Assembly (NCBI GenBank): GCA_951799445.1
Contig: OX637288.1
Span: 2,916,501 to 2,980,500, forward strand
Direction of reading: 5' to 3'
Source: Pseudisothecium myosuroides
Lineage: Eukaryota; Streptophyta; Bryopsida; Hypnales; Lembophyllaceae
DNA length: 64,000 nucleotides
This document shows, piece after piece, positions 1 to 12,601 of this stretch (the stretch's first letter is position 1; every line of letters starts with the position of its first letter). The position numbers and the translations under genes were made by a program. The notes below the pieces were generated by a model that did not search any database, was not told the origin of the DNA, and was given only the letters and a program-made list of their open reading frames with translations.

Positions 1-965
1 CCGTGCCATTGTATCCCTTGCTTCCACAAATACAATCTACCATTTGACAGGCTGCCAGTCCGGATCAAGAGTTTCCGTGACCCTGCGTCCTGTAAACCCC
101 CCCAAAATTGGCAGGCCGACATATAAAGATAATAGTGCTGATGCTCTTTTTTTTCTCTCTGAATTCTCAATTTTCTTGACTCTGGAAACTGTGCCAGATT
201 TTGAAGATTTCAGCTGCAGCGTTGAAGGCTACGGAGACATATGTAGATGGATTAAGGTCGTAAAGGGGAAGAATCATGGAGCTTATGGAGCTCCAGACAC
301 AGGATTAAGGCCTGATTGAAGTCACAGAAATGTTCATCACACAACTCTCCCGTCACAGAAATCCTTTCTTGGTCTACTCTTGATGTCTACAAGGGATTCA
401 AGACCATCCCACGCGGGTTGACAAATATGGTACATTTGGCAACACTTACTAATTCATGGCGAACCAGATACAAGGAGCACATGAATGCTTGTAGACATCA
501 ATGGAGAAGGCATCTGTGTATAAACACTGTGTTCTTCTCTAAACGACAGGGTCAGGGTCCTCAGGGACATGATTCCAGAAATAAGATGTTCAAGCGTTCA
601 AGTTATGTAGGGTAACATGGAGCGTACCTAGATACCAAGCTGGAGAATACGAGATCTCAACAAGGTCTAGTCAAGTAGGAATATGCATTCTTCACTATAT
701 CACAGATCTAGAAGATAAATACCAGAGTGTACATAGAAGATCGCAAATCATGCAAACCATAGAACATGTGTTCTCCTTTTGACAGTGTTTACTAAAATAT
801 TCCGTCCAACATAAGTAAACGACAATATTACAGGTGTGTGCCGTCAGCATACTTGATCTATATTGAATCATTTTCCATGCCCAATGGCACGGCATACACC
901 AATAACGAAGGAAGTTGACTTGCTACCAAAAATAGGTTTAAATCTAAGAACTTAATTCTTGAATC
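1..965. other. Non-coding flank, no gene recognised
   Basis: Only short open frames without recognisable domains or splice-consistent partners are present. The right part probably holds the 3' untranslated and downstream region of the WSS1-like gene, whose stop codon is at 966-968. I see no repeat boundary or RNA gene here. Confidence 0.5.
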
Positions 966-3900
966 CTAGGTGCCTACATTGGGGGCCCGCGTTGCTGTAG
1001 GTGCTCCATACGAATATCTCCATTGCCCACAAGCTTCACAGTTATCTAGCAGATTCAAATTTGCAAGTGTACAAAACTTACAAGTCCATGTCTTACTTTG
1101 TGTTGGCTGTTCAGCAAGGAAGTGTTCTCTAATACTCCCACATGCCACACAAGCGAGCGCAAGTGGCTGCAATCATCAACAGAGAGCATTGTAGTTTGTA
1201 GTTCAAATTGTACAGGAAAGCAATGGCCCCGCGTAGATACTCAGTGAGAGTAGTTATATTACAGTCAATCTGGTCCAAAGGCTACCACGTTCAGGTAAGG
1301 GAAAGTAATTAAACAAGAAAGCTCCAAAGATACTGCATGTGTTTTGACACCTGATAGCATAAGTAGACATCGAGCCAGGCAAAAATGTGGTTCGTTGAGG
1401 GCAAGAGAGACTTACCAGGTTGTGTAGGGTGCATACATTACAAGCCCACTCTCCATTTGGAGAGGTGGTATCATCCTCGACAGTTCGTCTACCTAAAGTG
1501 CTTTGTACATCACCACGTCCTTTCTTCTGCGATCTAGCAATGGCAGCCTCTCGAACAGGATCCAAAAGAACCGCTTTGCTGCTACTCCTCTTTGCAGTAT
1601 CACCATAATTCCTAGTACTTGTGCCACCTGTAAATAACAAGCTTAGTTCAGAGTCACTTACATCGATGCGAGTTAATAGGAAAGGACGGACGTACAGGTA
1701 ACAATATATGCAGCGGATACTACAACTGTTGATACCCGATCCTAACTGACTCTTGATACCAACAGCAACTCATACACTGTTGGCATTCAATTCGCAAGGG
1801 GGGCAAGCATGACTTGGCCAAATGTCTATGACAACTCATCTTCGAATGAAAATGGGGATGTCTACTGACCCTTCAGCAGTGGTCAACAGTTTGAATGATT
1901 GCATAAGAAATTCACACATAGTGATAAAAAAAATTTAACAAGAGAGTTTGACTTGTGTCCACAAACGCCATAACAATCAAATGTTTCGTAATCAAAACAA
2001 ACATGCAGACAACAAGGGGTCAAGAAGTAATAAACTCTCACCTTCTCCACTAGTAGAAGCTCCCGAGTTGGACGAGGCCCGATTCACGCCGGAAGCTTTC
2101 ACAGTTTCTGTCTCCAAGATCTCTATTGGATTCTGTGCACTGTTTGCATTTTCCCTTTCCTTGGCCTTTTCAAGGCCGTCGTTCCCACTTGTAGCAGGAG
2201 CAGCACACCAAAGGTCATCTCGTAATCTTCTCTCTGCCGCCATAGCAGCAGCTTGTAAAGGACTCAACGCTCTCATAATTTCACTGTCTCCACCCAGGCG
2301 TCTTGGGCCACTCGGCATAAGGGAACTTGACTTGGCACGCTTCTCAGCAGCAGCAAGAGCTGCTGCACGCAGATTCGTTGGGGCGGGGTTGTGAGTGTAG
2401 CCACCGAGTCGTTGACCTCTGGCGTCAAAACCTTGACCTGTCCCTGAAATTCCTTTCGCCATAAGCTCTTCACATTCCTACACATAACAAATGGAATCAG
2501 CATATAATCAGAGTGACAATTCCAGGAGAAAAAGAAGTAAAAGTATGGCCTTATTCCTCTATTGCCAAACATTCAGCTTATAGCAGGGGGTGTCAGAGTG
2601 CAAGACTTGCATTCCGCAATAAGAGGCGATTCTCAAACGAGACTTGAAAACTTGACAAGGGAGCTAGCGCTTTCGAGAAAGGATTCGCGTCGTGCACAAT
2701 TTGGCAAGAAACTTGCAAATCGTGGAACGGGAATCACGAGGTCTTAACAACACCTAATCCTTATAATTTAGCAAGGTGACACATATAACCATGTAGGCTC
2801 TGAAGACCATACTCTCTCCGTCCTAAAATGATTGTCCACTTTGACTGTCGTGTTTTTTTAAGGTTGTTTTGAGTAGGTCAAAAAAATACTTCTTTGTGGC
2901 TAATTTTATTTCGGTTGCAATGAGCACATGCAATGTTCTTCAATAATTCTGGTCATATAAAATTTGGAATGATATTGTTTTTCACAATATGATCAATGAA
3001 ATTGGCTCAAAAAAATACCAAAAAAAATTGTGGACAATCATTTCGGGACGGAGGGAGTAACACTTTATCATTACACGGGGATCTGATGGACATGAATGTG
3101 AAAAGTAACAAATTTCAAAGCTCTACTTCAGATCCCTTCCAAATACCTCCCCTTAAGGCGTCCAACAAGGTGAAATTCAGGTAAAGTTGCAAGCAGAGAT
3201 GCATTTCAAGCCTGGTAAACAATGTTATGAGTGTCCAAGGAAGGGTCGGACGCATACCTTGGTAATCTCATCGAGCAATTTGTAAAATTTGGCGTCGTGA
3301 GGTCCACATTCATTATGCGTCAGCTCGTGTAGTAAAGTGCCCAGTATACTCTCATATGGATAGAAATCCCAATCGCGACCATGATGTCGTAACCGGATCC
3401 TTACTTCCCGGCCTCCATCTATGTTCAATCCCAATAATCCTGGGTTGCTAGGACTGCAAAACACAACTGCATTGTTATTTCCGGTATGTCGAAAGTTCAC
3501 TTAATTTAACCCCTAAAATTCATGGTTGAAATGATCGATTCAATTGATCATAATATGAAAAATGGAATTCAAATGGGGTCAAATTGTATATCCCGCAAAT
3601 CGGTGAAGGACACTGCATGTATTGGTCAAAAATTACATAAAATTGGACAAATAGAAATCCCCATATGACCTACTCGAAACTGCTAATAAAAACATAAATT
3701 CCAATTTGAGACTCTCGGTCCTCTAGGAGGTAGAACACGATGCCTGGTTCAAAACGCTACCGTGCACGCTCAGAATTCTGTGTAACGCTATTATCGTGAC
3801 ACCACAAGCCATGAAAGACAACGACTGACCTTCCCCAAGTCAAATCGGAAATTGAAAAGAAAAGAAAAGTGAAGCGAAGAGGTCCCCAAACTCACCAAAA

Positions 3901-4065
3901 CTCCGACAGAAGCTTGACCTGCCACTTGCGTTTCCGCATGATGGGTTGCACTTGCTTGGCCGCCATCTCCAGCAATCTGCGCGCTTCTTCATCCTTCTCC
4001 TTCTTCAAGGTTTTAATCTCCCACACCTTGTCAAGGTCTCCCCCGCCAATCGAAGAGATCGGCAT
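966..4065 (-). CDS. WSS1: WSS1/SPRTN-like DNA-protein crosslink metalloprotease
   Basis: Five exons read on the minus strand: 4065-3896, 3453-3258, 2477-2042, 1627-1416, 1166-966. All introns are GT-AG and phases match, giving 404 aa. The first half is a WLM domain: an N-terminal helix ending near residue 56, then HELTHN with zinc ligands H99, H103 and H109 and catalytic E100, followed by GPHDAKFYKLLDEI, a family signature. Residues around 136-150 hold FDARGQRLGG, which resembles the SHP box that binds Cdc48/p97 in WSS1 proteins. The C-terminus has two RanBP2-type zinc fingers (C330, C333, C344, C347 and C367, C370, C381, C384); the first is split by the last intron. Family members degrade proteins covalently trapped on DNA and are linked to SUMO and Cdc48. 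There is no ubiquitin-like N-terminal domain. A Stowaway MITE sits in intron 2. The product call is firm; the SHP box is an inference. Confidence 0.93.
2812..3057. mobile_element. Stowaway MITE in WSS1-like intron 2
   Basis: The ends are CTCTCTCCGTCCTAAAATGA on the left and, read inward, CTCCCTCCGTCCCGAAATGA on the right, each flanked by TA. Inverted homology continues through ATTGTCCAC. This is the classic Stowaway terminus (Tc1/mariner class), 246 bp, without coding capacity. It lies wholly inside the intron at 2478-3257. Confidence 0.92.
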
Positions 4066-5141
4066 CGTCACCCCAAAATGAAACCCTAAACCTTCACCCC
4101 AGCTCTCCTCCCAACCTGCTATCTCAATTTTCCCAACAAATCCAACCTACAAGCAGGTTTCGTAACCACATCTGCACGTCTACTGCTCAACCCTAAACTG
4201 AAGTGCATTGGCATCACCCACCATTTTCAAAACCTCGAAACACACATTTGGAGTTGCAAATGCTTTTAAGGAAGTGCGCATTGACAGAGGATTGTGTGGA
4301 AGCTTCTGCAGTGGACAGCAAGCATGGAATATATCGACGAATTGAGTTGATTGAACCCTAATATTGATGGCGATCGATTTCGGTGGGAACTTCCAGTCCA
4401 GACTCATTTTAGGAAATTTGCCAAGAAGCTCATGTAGGCCAGTCTGCGACTGGAATTTGAATTTATACTGGCTACAGGAGTTCCTTCGGCGTCAAGCAAC
4501 CTGCCCCATTGTGCAAGACTCCCGCTTGCTTTTACTTTTACTTTTGAATTTTTAAAACAGTACGACGCTTGCTTTTACTTTCTCTTCGGTCTATAAGTAC
4601 TGCCCACACCATTTTCTCCATTAATTTATGTAATCAGTAAAATGGTGAATATGGTACCTTTGAGTTTCTATTATGTACCCTTGTTGTATAATAACTTATT
4701 GGGTCCCAGTTAGGGCTTACTGGTGAACCTGCTTCCAAAATTAGGGTTTGCTGATGGGTTCTGGCAAATCCTGGGTTTGAAATATTTGCAAATCTCACTC
4801 GAAGGTTTGTGTTTGTGAGCAGTGCGTGCGCGTGTCAAGGAAGTGGCAGTCGCAGGAGGTCCTTCTTTTAGGATTTCAAGGAGGCTGTGCGGCTTGTGAA
4901 TTATTTGGTGGTGCAGTCTCTTGTTCAACTTCGTAAGAGCAATTTCCATCGGATAGACGTTGATTCTTTGGCGACGTGAAGAGAGCGAGTCGCGATTGCC
5001 TTGAGTGAGGGTTTCGGAGTATAGTCTCTAACTTGGGTCTTCGTACATATTTGAAGATTGAAATTTCAATTGAATTGTTGCTGAATTCGAAACCCGAGAT
5101 CGAAGTTCTAGGGTTTTGTTAGTGGTGCCCGAAGGTGCGAG
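4066..5141. promoter_or_regulatory. Divergent promoter region of WSS1-like gene and DNAJC21
   Basis: About 1.08 kb separates the two start codons, so both promoters and 5' untranslated regions must lie here. AAACCCTAAA at 4081-4090 is 16 bp from the WSS1-like ATG, and the reverse form TAGGGTTT occurs near 4741 and at 5108-5116 just before the DNAJC21 ATG. These match the plant telo-box found near genes of the translation machinery. Small open frames here have no recognisable product. Confidence 0.55.
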
Positions 5142-7542
5142 ATGGCGCCTCCCGTGGAGGGGAACCTCTCGGAGTGTCTCTACGACACTCTAGGAGTCGA
5201 GCGCTCCGTGGACCCTGACAAACTGAAGATCGCGTACCGCAAGATGGCCATGAAATGGCACCCTGATAAAGTTCAGCAGAGCGGGGCAGGGGACAGTGCT
5301 GATGCTTACCAGAAAGCCACTGAGCGCTTTCAACAGATCAACCGCGCTTACGAGATTCTCTCCGACCCTGTGGAACGGACATGGTACGACTCGCACCGTG
5401 AGCGAATCCTTGCGGCGTCTTCTTCCTCCGCCAATGCAGCTCCTGGAGAGTTTGATTTGCCTCTCTGGAGCTTCTTCTCGCCTTTTGCTTATTCAGGGTT
5501 TGGAGAGACCGAGAACGGCTTCTACGCCGTGTACAGGGAGGTTTTCAAGAAGGTGCACATGCAGGAGCAAGTGTTTGGTCGCATGTATGGGGATCGTGAG
5601 GTCGGAGAAGCACCTGAGCTTGGAGGACCCGAAACGCCCTATCAACAGGTGCACTCGTTCTATCGCTATTGGCAGGGATTTTCTTCTGTTAAAGATTTTG
5701 GATGGTGTGATGAGTTCGATGTGTTGCAAGCTCCCAATCGGAAAGTTCGGCGGCTTATGGAGGAGGAGAACAATAAGGTGAGGAAGCGGGAGAAGCGGGA
5801 GTTTAACAATACTGTTCGCCAGTTGGCGACTTTTGTGAAGAAACGGGACAAGCGAGTGATCGAGAAGCAACTGGAGCTTCAAAAGCAACAGAGACAGAAG
5901 GAAGAGGAACGGAAAGCTCGTCAATTGGCTCTAGAGAAGGAGAAGCAAGAGCAAATTCGGTTGTACAAGGAGCAAGCCTGGACGGTAGCCTCGGAAGGTG
6001 AGGATTGGGACAGCGAGGAGGAGAGCGACGAAGATGGTACCGTAAAATTAGAAAGAACTGCGCAGGACGCCGAGTGTATGATTTGTGGTAAGAGGTTCAA
6101 GTCCACGAAGCAATTGCAAAACCACGAGCGGTCGAAGAAGCATTTGGAGAATCTAGCTGCTCTCAAGGGAGCCTTTCGTAACGATGACGAGCAAGTAGAA
6201 AGGTTAGGGCGGCAATTAGGGATTGACATTTCATTCCAAAAGAAGTCGAAACGGAAGAAAGCAGGTGTTGAATCCTGCGAAACGAAGGATTCGGAGACTG
6301 TGGACAAGAGCTCTGAGGATGAAGAAGCTCCTGTTGTCGAAGTCGATTCTGGAGATGAGACTCTCCGGATGCCTGACACCATTTCAGATGATAACAATAA
6401 CCCTGCGGTAGATAGTAGGAGTGACGACGAAAGTGTGGATGTTGTTAGCTTAGAGAAGGATATTTTAGGGAGAGAATCAACTTATGATGAATTGGAGATT
6501 TCTGGAGACGATGATGACGACGAGAACATGCTTGCCTCTATGCTGAAATCTCAACAAAGGCGTCAGAAGTCTGCAGTGGCACCGGAAACCCATGTTGAGA
6601 AAGAAGAAGTGAAGAAGGTAGTATCCGAGAGTGGTGATGACGATGAAGAAGAGGAAGACAGTGTGCTTGATGCCATGTCAAACCTCCAGCTGAACAAGCA
6701 GGAGGCCGAACCAAGTCCCGAGGTCAGGCAATCTGATGCAGACGATTCAGTGGAAGAGGCAGGTGCCCATGAAGATTCTGTATTGGAGGAGAAAGATTTC
6801 GAAGGGGATGAGAAGTCGAAGAAGGGAAAATCAAGGCGAAGGGCCAAGGAGGATAGAAAACAAGCGGCTTTCTCCAATCGTCATACTGTTTCTGCAACAG
6901 ACCTGGAGGAATCAACAACAAATGGTGATGCAACCGGAGGCCCATCTTCTACTGGAGCCACTGAGAGTGTTCGCATTGTCAGGGAGCTTCCGCCAGTGAA
7001 GCATTCGAAGCTTGCTCATCGGGGGAAGAAGATCAAAAAAGAGAAGGTTCGCAAACATTAATCAAATGTACTCTTTTTTCTCCTCGGTGCGAGTTTAACC
7101 CCTCACTACCGTTGCAACATTTCAGCGAGTTTGTTGAATTATGTTCGCTTGAAACCTCAAAAGGTAGGAAACCTACTATTTTTCTACTGAACTTGGATGA
7201 TTGAGTTTGAATTCTGGGTATGAGGTGCTCTGTTTTTCAATCGATAGTTCGCTGTCTTGTGCAGAAAGGTGCAAAGCAAGATAGCCACACTTGTCAAACA
7301 TGTGGAAAAGATTTTGACTCAAGGTGTGTTGAGCTTCTGTTTCATAGGAGGTTTTATTATTTTGGCCTTCTTCAAATCAGCTTCAGTATCAGTGTCTATT
7401 TCCAAACGTTGTACTTATTTTCATTGTCGAGGCTTCTGGGGTTGGACAATCTTCCAACATATTGCTTTTTGTTATATGTGACAGGACGCAGCTGTTCAAG
7501 CATATTGCAGCTACCAATCATGCTAGTCTCAAGTCGAAGTAA
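5142..7542 (+). CDS. DNAJC21: DNAJC21/JJJ1 J-domain co-chaperone of 60S biogenesis
   Basis: Three exons: 5142-7046, 7265-7323, 7485-7542, joining in phase to 673 aa. Residues 12-85 are the J domain with HPD at 40-42; it ends in the SDPVERTWYDSHRE segment typical of this family. A conserved FYRYWQGF region and a charged helical stretch (about residues 205-290) follow, then a C2H2 finger (C312, C315, H328, H334), a long acidic low-complexity region (about 370-560) and a Lys-rich tail. The last two small exons encode a second finger of identical spacing, C645, C648, H661, H667. Yeast Jjj1 and human DNAJC21 stimulate Hsp70 ATPase to recycle late 60S factors with Rei1. Exon 1 reads on into intron 1 for only four codons before TAA, so an unspliced reading looks like a complete 639-aa protein lacking finger 2. 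The exon 2-3 model rests on the perfect finger and phases. Confidence 0.93.
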
Positions 7543-8068
7543 ATTAATTGTCTTCAATACATTCTATGTAATGCATAAGCGTTACCATTTATGATATTTG
7601 AGTTCAAGGGAGCCTTGTAAAGCTTAATTGTTTCGATGTGCTGGCATCAAATTGTCAAACTCATTAGTACTGTAATATTTTAGAAATCTCAGGTCTTTGA
7701 AGAGACTCTTTGCCGAAACGATGATTGTCTCTGAAATCCACTTTCAAGAGCAGTGATTCCAGCTGTGATTTCTAAAATTTTGCTCGTCACCAAAATGTGC
7801 TAAAAATTCAAATTTAACAGTGGTATCCACGTTTTTGTTGCTATTAAAAAGATTCTTAGAAGTTTTGCCAAATGTTGCCACATTTGTCGACGTTGTGGCT
7901 CAGACACTTGAGAAAAAACCCTTCCATCTGCCGTTGGAAGACTCCACAGCTTCTCAAAATCTACTCTACAATTTTAGTTTAGCACATTTGGGAACTTCAC
8001 AGCTTACAGCTGCTTCATGGATGAAACTCATTGAGTATGGAACATGTGCATTCCCAAGGACATTGAAA
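7543..8068. other. Intergenic, 3' flank of DNAJC21
   Basis: AT-rich sequence that should contain the 3' untranslated region of DNAJC21. I see no other gene or repeat boundary before the TTAA element that starts at 8069. Confidence 0.4.
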
Positions 8069-8719
8069 TTAACCCCTAAATACCCAAGGCCCTTTTTGTA
8101 CTTCTAGGAATTTGCTCTAAATTGAACAAAAAACTAACATTTTTATAAGTTGTATCAATTTTTATAAATTGTAACCGTACAAATTCAAACTAGACATGTT
8201 AGAAGTCACATAGGAGAAGAAAACACAACAATATCACTTATGAATTGAAAGATTATAATGTTTGAACATAAACGTGTTAAATTTGCAAAAGCGACTTGAA
8301 GTCCTTCAATCCTCTTTTCACATGCCAAGTCTAAAAAGTTGGTTAGCAAAAAAATATGAGGTTAAAGGACCTAACATGCATAACCTCAATCAATTTACAG
8401 CTTCTCAAAATCTACTCTACAATTTTTTTAAATGAATTTCTATTGTGATTTTCCTCCAAAATCTAGTGTATTTAGGCTCATTTCCAAAAGCCCTCAACAC
8501 TACAGAAAGTCAAGATTGCAATGGGTACCCTTGCACAAAATCTTGAATAGAAAAATCATAATCAATAATTTTCAAAATCAAATTTTTGGCACTAAAATTA
8601 GACTTCAAAAATAATTTTTCAAAAATATAAATTACTAAAAATAGCAACTTGGTTAAGTTTTATTTAACTTCAAAGTTTTGTCGACACCAAAATATGGTGT
8701 CTCGGGCATATAGGGGTTC
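8069..8719. mobile_element. TTAA-type MITE, family A copy 1
   Basis: Begins TTAACCCCTAAATACCC and ends GGGCATATAGGGGTTCA, that is, inverted CCCCTAAA-type ends with a slightly decayed right TTAA. The interior is shared with 33.8-34.36 kb and 63.11-63.41 kb, and its right end with 52.73 kb. No coding capacity; the apparent 136-aa frame starting at 8649 runs out of the element and has no recognisable domain. Confidence 0.75.
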
Positions 8720-9071
8720 AAAGCAAATTAAAATCTTTCAATTGAAATTTGATTGCACAATTTTCGTTGACAATTTGGCTGAGTGTCATTTAGATTTAGC
8801 AATAGTTTGTCTATATGTGCCTAAACAAATTAGACCTCTGAGAAAAAAAATTTGCTCAATTATAACTCCAATTGGTGATCCTATCATGATCCCAAAGCGC
8901 TTCGAAATCCATATTGTGGATGTTGAGCAAAGTACCCTTGAATGTGGGTTTGGTGACCGTGGAAATCATCCCTTTTGGCATCGGATGACACCATCTTCTT
9001 TCAAAAAATCAAAAGTGCTCACTAGAGGTCAAACTACTATTCATGGTCTTCCCTTTTGACACAAAATTTGG

Positions 9072-9428
9072 AGGATGAATAGTTGCACTTCTGTCCTACA
9101 CAGGAGATTCTCTTGTCATTCATTGGCCACAAAACGTCCACTTCGACGTTTTAAGGGTTAAGGTAGTATTTCAATTTGTCCCAATTTGTCCAAGTAATTT
9201 CTCATTCATCCCAAGTAATGTGTGAATCTTCTTTTTTAAACTCATCTACCACCAATGTGACAAAACTGAGGTAAAAATAATATAATTATAGGAGATATAA
9301 GTAAAAATGTACAAAATGTTCTTCAAAAAAACTAAAGCATTAACCCAGGAAGGACATTGCAGCCAATAAGTGTCCAAGGAATGACAAGGAATTCTCCAGT
9401 GTAGGACAGAACTACAACTATTCATCCT
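9072..9428. mobile_element. MITE with about 60-bp terminal inverted repeats
   Basis: The left end AGGATGAATAGTTGCACTTC and the right end read inward, AGGATGAATAGTTGTAGTTC, continue as inverted copies through TGTCCTACAC and TTGTCATTC to about 60 bp. The interior is AT-rich and non-coding. The superfamily is not clear because no obvious target duplication was found. Confidence 0.65.
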
Positions 9429-11746
9429 AGGATTTTTTTGTGGAAAGTGGTGAACATCTACAATAGCTTGACTTCCAATGAGTACTTTTGGATAGTTTTA
9501 TTATTCCAATGACTCTCACCATTACACAATGCATGATTTCTAGGGTCCCCCCCCCCCCCCGGCGTCGTCCAAGGTTTAAAGGATTAAGAGCTCGATTAAG
9601 AGCCACAAATTCAAGTTTAAACTATTACACAACTAATAAAACAAGTGCCTATACTACAAAAGACTTAGTCCATGATGCAGTGACTCACTTAACTAATAAG
9701 CTCCTGCTAAAACCTCTCACATGTAGCTTGGTTACTATAACTCCTCCGTTCCCCTTCCACCCTAAACTCTAAATCAAATCAAGGCATCTCCTTGCCAATT
9801 AAGTGGCTACTCTATAAGTAGCTCACGTATTACAACATTGCCTTGCTTTGATTCTTATTTGATAGATTCTTTAGTTTACAATGCTCCTCAAAAAACTAAA
9901 AACTAAAGTGATCCTAGGTTTTTCTACACTCTTTGTCCCTTAGTGTGGAACTAAATATTGTCCTATCATTGAAATTTCAGAGTGTAAATAGTACAGTCAT
10001 CAAATAATTAACTTATAAATAACCTAGTACTTGATTGCCGCTTCATTTGAGAACTTGAAAAGGGACCTCAGGTCAATTCCTCCATCAGAAAGTTATTGGT
10101 GAGAATAAAAGAAAGATGATTCTTGTAGTAACAAAATAAAGTGGCCTACACTAAATGTACTCTCAAGAGTGAAGCTTTCAAAATAAAAGAACTAATAATA
10201 TTAGTCATTAGTCATCAAAATATCATGATGTATCTAGCTTCATTTTAATGGCTTAATACATGAATGAAATAATTATTGGAAAAGTAGACAACGATGTAAA
10301 GAATGTATACAACTAAGGAACAATTGAATCACATTTGTGACCAAGGATGTCAATACAATTTTACAATTGCTCTTCATGAACTTGCATGCTTTGCCATTGC
10401 CTGACATATTAATCTCAACACAAGGGCAACACAATTTTTGTAGGAACCTAAACAATTGTTAACATGTCATTGCAACATGGCAAATGAAAATTGGATTGTA
10501 GTTTTGAAAAACTATGGTCCACAAAAAAAATTGAAGAGAGTAATTTATTGAGAAGAAGATTGAAATAGGAGAAGTGCCCAAAATTCACTTGCTTTCCACT
10601 GATACAAGTTTAAAAGCTTAAAAACAAGGATTCATGGTTTAAAGATACAAATTAGAACATTTTTATTGTAGAAAAACGATAATATGGATGGGGCTAAAAT
10701 TCCTATCACTAAAAGAGGTGAAGAACACAACATTTGCTAGTGAAAAATAAACAAACTTTGAAATCATTAGGGCTTTGAATATGTTTTTACTATGGAAAGA
10801 CACAATGACATTCTTTTTGTATTGTGAAATTATTAAGGGCTCCAAATATGTTGCCTATTCTATAGCTACCCAATTTCATTGAATATTTATAAACCTATCA
10901 CAACTTTAAGAAAATGACATTGTTATTGGCTCTTGGATCCCTATATGTATGCATATCAAATATCCAATTTGGAATAAACATTTGATAGTAGCGACCATTA
11001 CAAAGTTTCCTATTAACCATACGCAATATTTGAGTGGAAAAAAATTAACTAAATTTGCTTATGATTTCTTAGAACTATAATAGAATCATAAACTTGTGTG
11101 TTCATTTTGATTCATTTATTGTTGATGAAGTAAATACTAGAATGCTACATTTGTTTGATCTAATTTTTTTGGAAGTCATCATGAAACCAATATTTATATC
11201 ATTCTATATCAATTAGGATTGTAGTGACAAGATTTGAAGATGGATTATGGATAATATAGTATTTTTGCATCAAGATTAACAAGTATCTAGCTTTAATTTG
11301 TGATCCTTTCTACTAATTATGTTCAAGGATCACTTTTGAATGAGTTCTTAAAACTATTTAAAAAAAATAACAATAAAACAATTTAGGGATCCCTATATGT
11401 AGTTTATGCCATTCTAAATACTTTAGTAAAGTGAAAATTTGAAAGAAAACAATTTAACTCAAAGAAATCAATCAAAAAAAATTGGAGTCATTCAGGAGCA
11501 CAAAAAAGTTCTTTTTTCCAAATGTAGATGACATCTATTAATAATTATACCCAAACTATAATCAGTCCAATCCTCTAATATTGTTACCTAAATCTTGTGT
11601 CCATATTATGAGTCTAGATATCATTCCAAAAGACCTTTTTAGGAAGAAAAAGCATTCTGACAGTTTTAGGAGCTATGTTCAAAAGTCCTTTTCTCTTAAC
11701 ACATAAGAAACAAATTTTAGGGGGGGGGCGTTTAAGTGCCAAATTC
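9429..11746. other. AT-rich intergenic region
   Basis: No gene recognised. A C14-15 homopolymer lies at about 9547-9561, and a G8 run at about 11721. Short open frames have low-complexity translations and no domain. Confidence 0.4.
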
Positions 11747-11998
11747 TACACTGAACAGTGAAATTAGGTTGCCCCACACTAATCTCTCGACATTCTACAC
11801 TATATCAATATGCACAGTTACTTTAGAAGAATGCAGTAAAGTCAGAACTATGTGTATGGTATGGGTTGGCTCAGTGGTTTATGGCTCAGGATTCAAGGTT
11901 GGCGTGTGCCTCCATCTGGATATGCATTAGTCATGAGGTAACTTCTCTGGGGTAAGGCAACCTAATTGTTGAGGCAACCCAATTTCACTATTTAGTGT
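11747..11998. mobile_element. Candidate MITE carrying a tRNA-like (SINE-type) core
   Basis: The ends are inverted: CTACACTGAACAGTGAAATT on the left, and CTACACTAAATAGTGAAATT when the right end is read inward, followed by GGTTGCC on both. Inside, GTTGGCTCAGTGGTT resembles a pol III A box, and GGATTCAAGG about 18 bp later only loosely resembles a B box. It may be a MITE, or a MITE with a SINE fragment inside. No protein is encoded. Confidence 0.5.
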
Positions 11999-12601
11999 AG
12001 TGTCGTGGCTTATACACAGAGGTCTAATTCTGGAGGGACCATCCTGTATTCCTTGCATGGTGACTGCTACAGTCCAAAACAAAAATGTTGATAAGAGATA
12101 TCTATTTTATTTTTAGGAGCATTGGATTATCAACAAATCTATTCTCTAAATATGAGTCCTTTCTCTCTTACATACTTCATTTTTCAATTCTCTTGAACTA
12201 TTTGCTAAAGGAACCCCTCATTTTTGCCTTTGTAACATACAATAGTAGTCCACCATAGTGTGCATTTGCCATCGCATGTACTGTTATCTAATAATTAAAC
12301 TAGTATCAACTATGTCTTGGCATCTCAAATTACGTTGATAAACATTGGTCAAAAATTTAGAGGTCAAAACTTGGTTTGGATAAATGTGTTGCCTTAGATG
12401 AAAGTAGTAGCAACCATCAAAAAAATTATTAAAACAACTTAGATGATTGCCTAATTTATTTTAATTATATTTTTATATTTATATATATTATTTTTTGGAT
12501 TGCCTAATTATTTTTTGCACTTTAATTATTTATTAGGCAGAAAATTGTTGAAGTCACTAGGAAGCTACATACAACAAAAATCAAATGGTGTGTGTCTTAT
12601 A

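Noticed and set aside
3506..3517. TTAACCCCTAAA in WSS1-like intron 1 as another TTAA element
   Set aside because: No matching right end or interior similarity was found; it may be a remnant or chance.
5296..6999. Other long frames on both strands across DNAJC21 (up to 161 aa)
   Set aside because: They are shadows of the real coding frame, with no domain and implausible composition.
5142..7061. DNAJC21 as a single-exon 639-aa protein
   Set aside because: The last four codons are intronic. Two downstream exons complete a second zinc finger in phase, so the 673-aa spliced model is preferred.
9547..9561. Poly-C run as a structural or G-quadruplex element
   Set aside because: A single homopolymer of this length gives no functional evidence and may be an assembly artefact.
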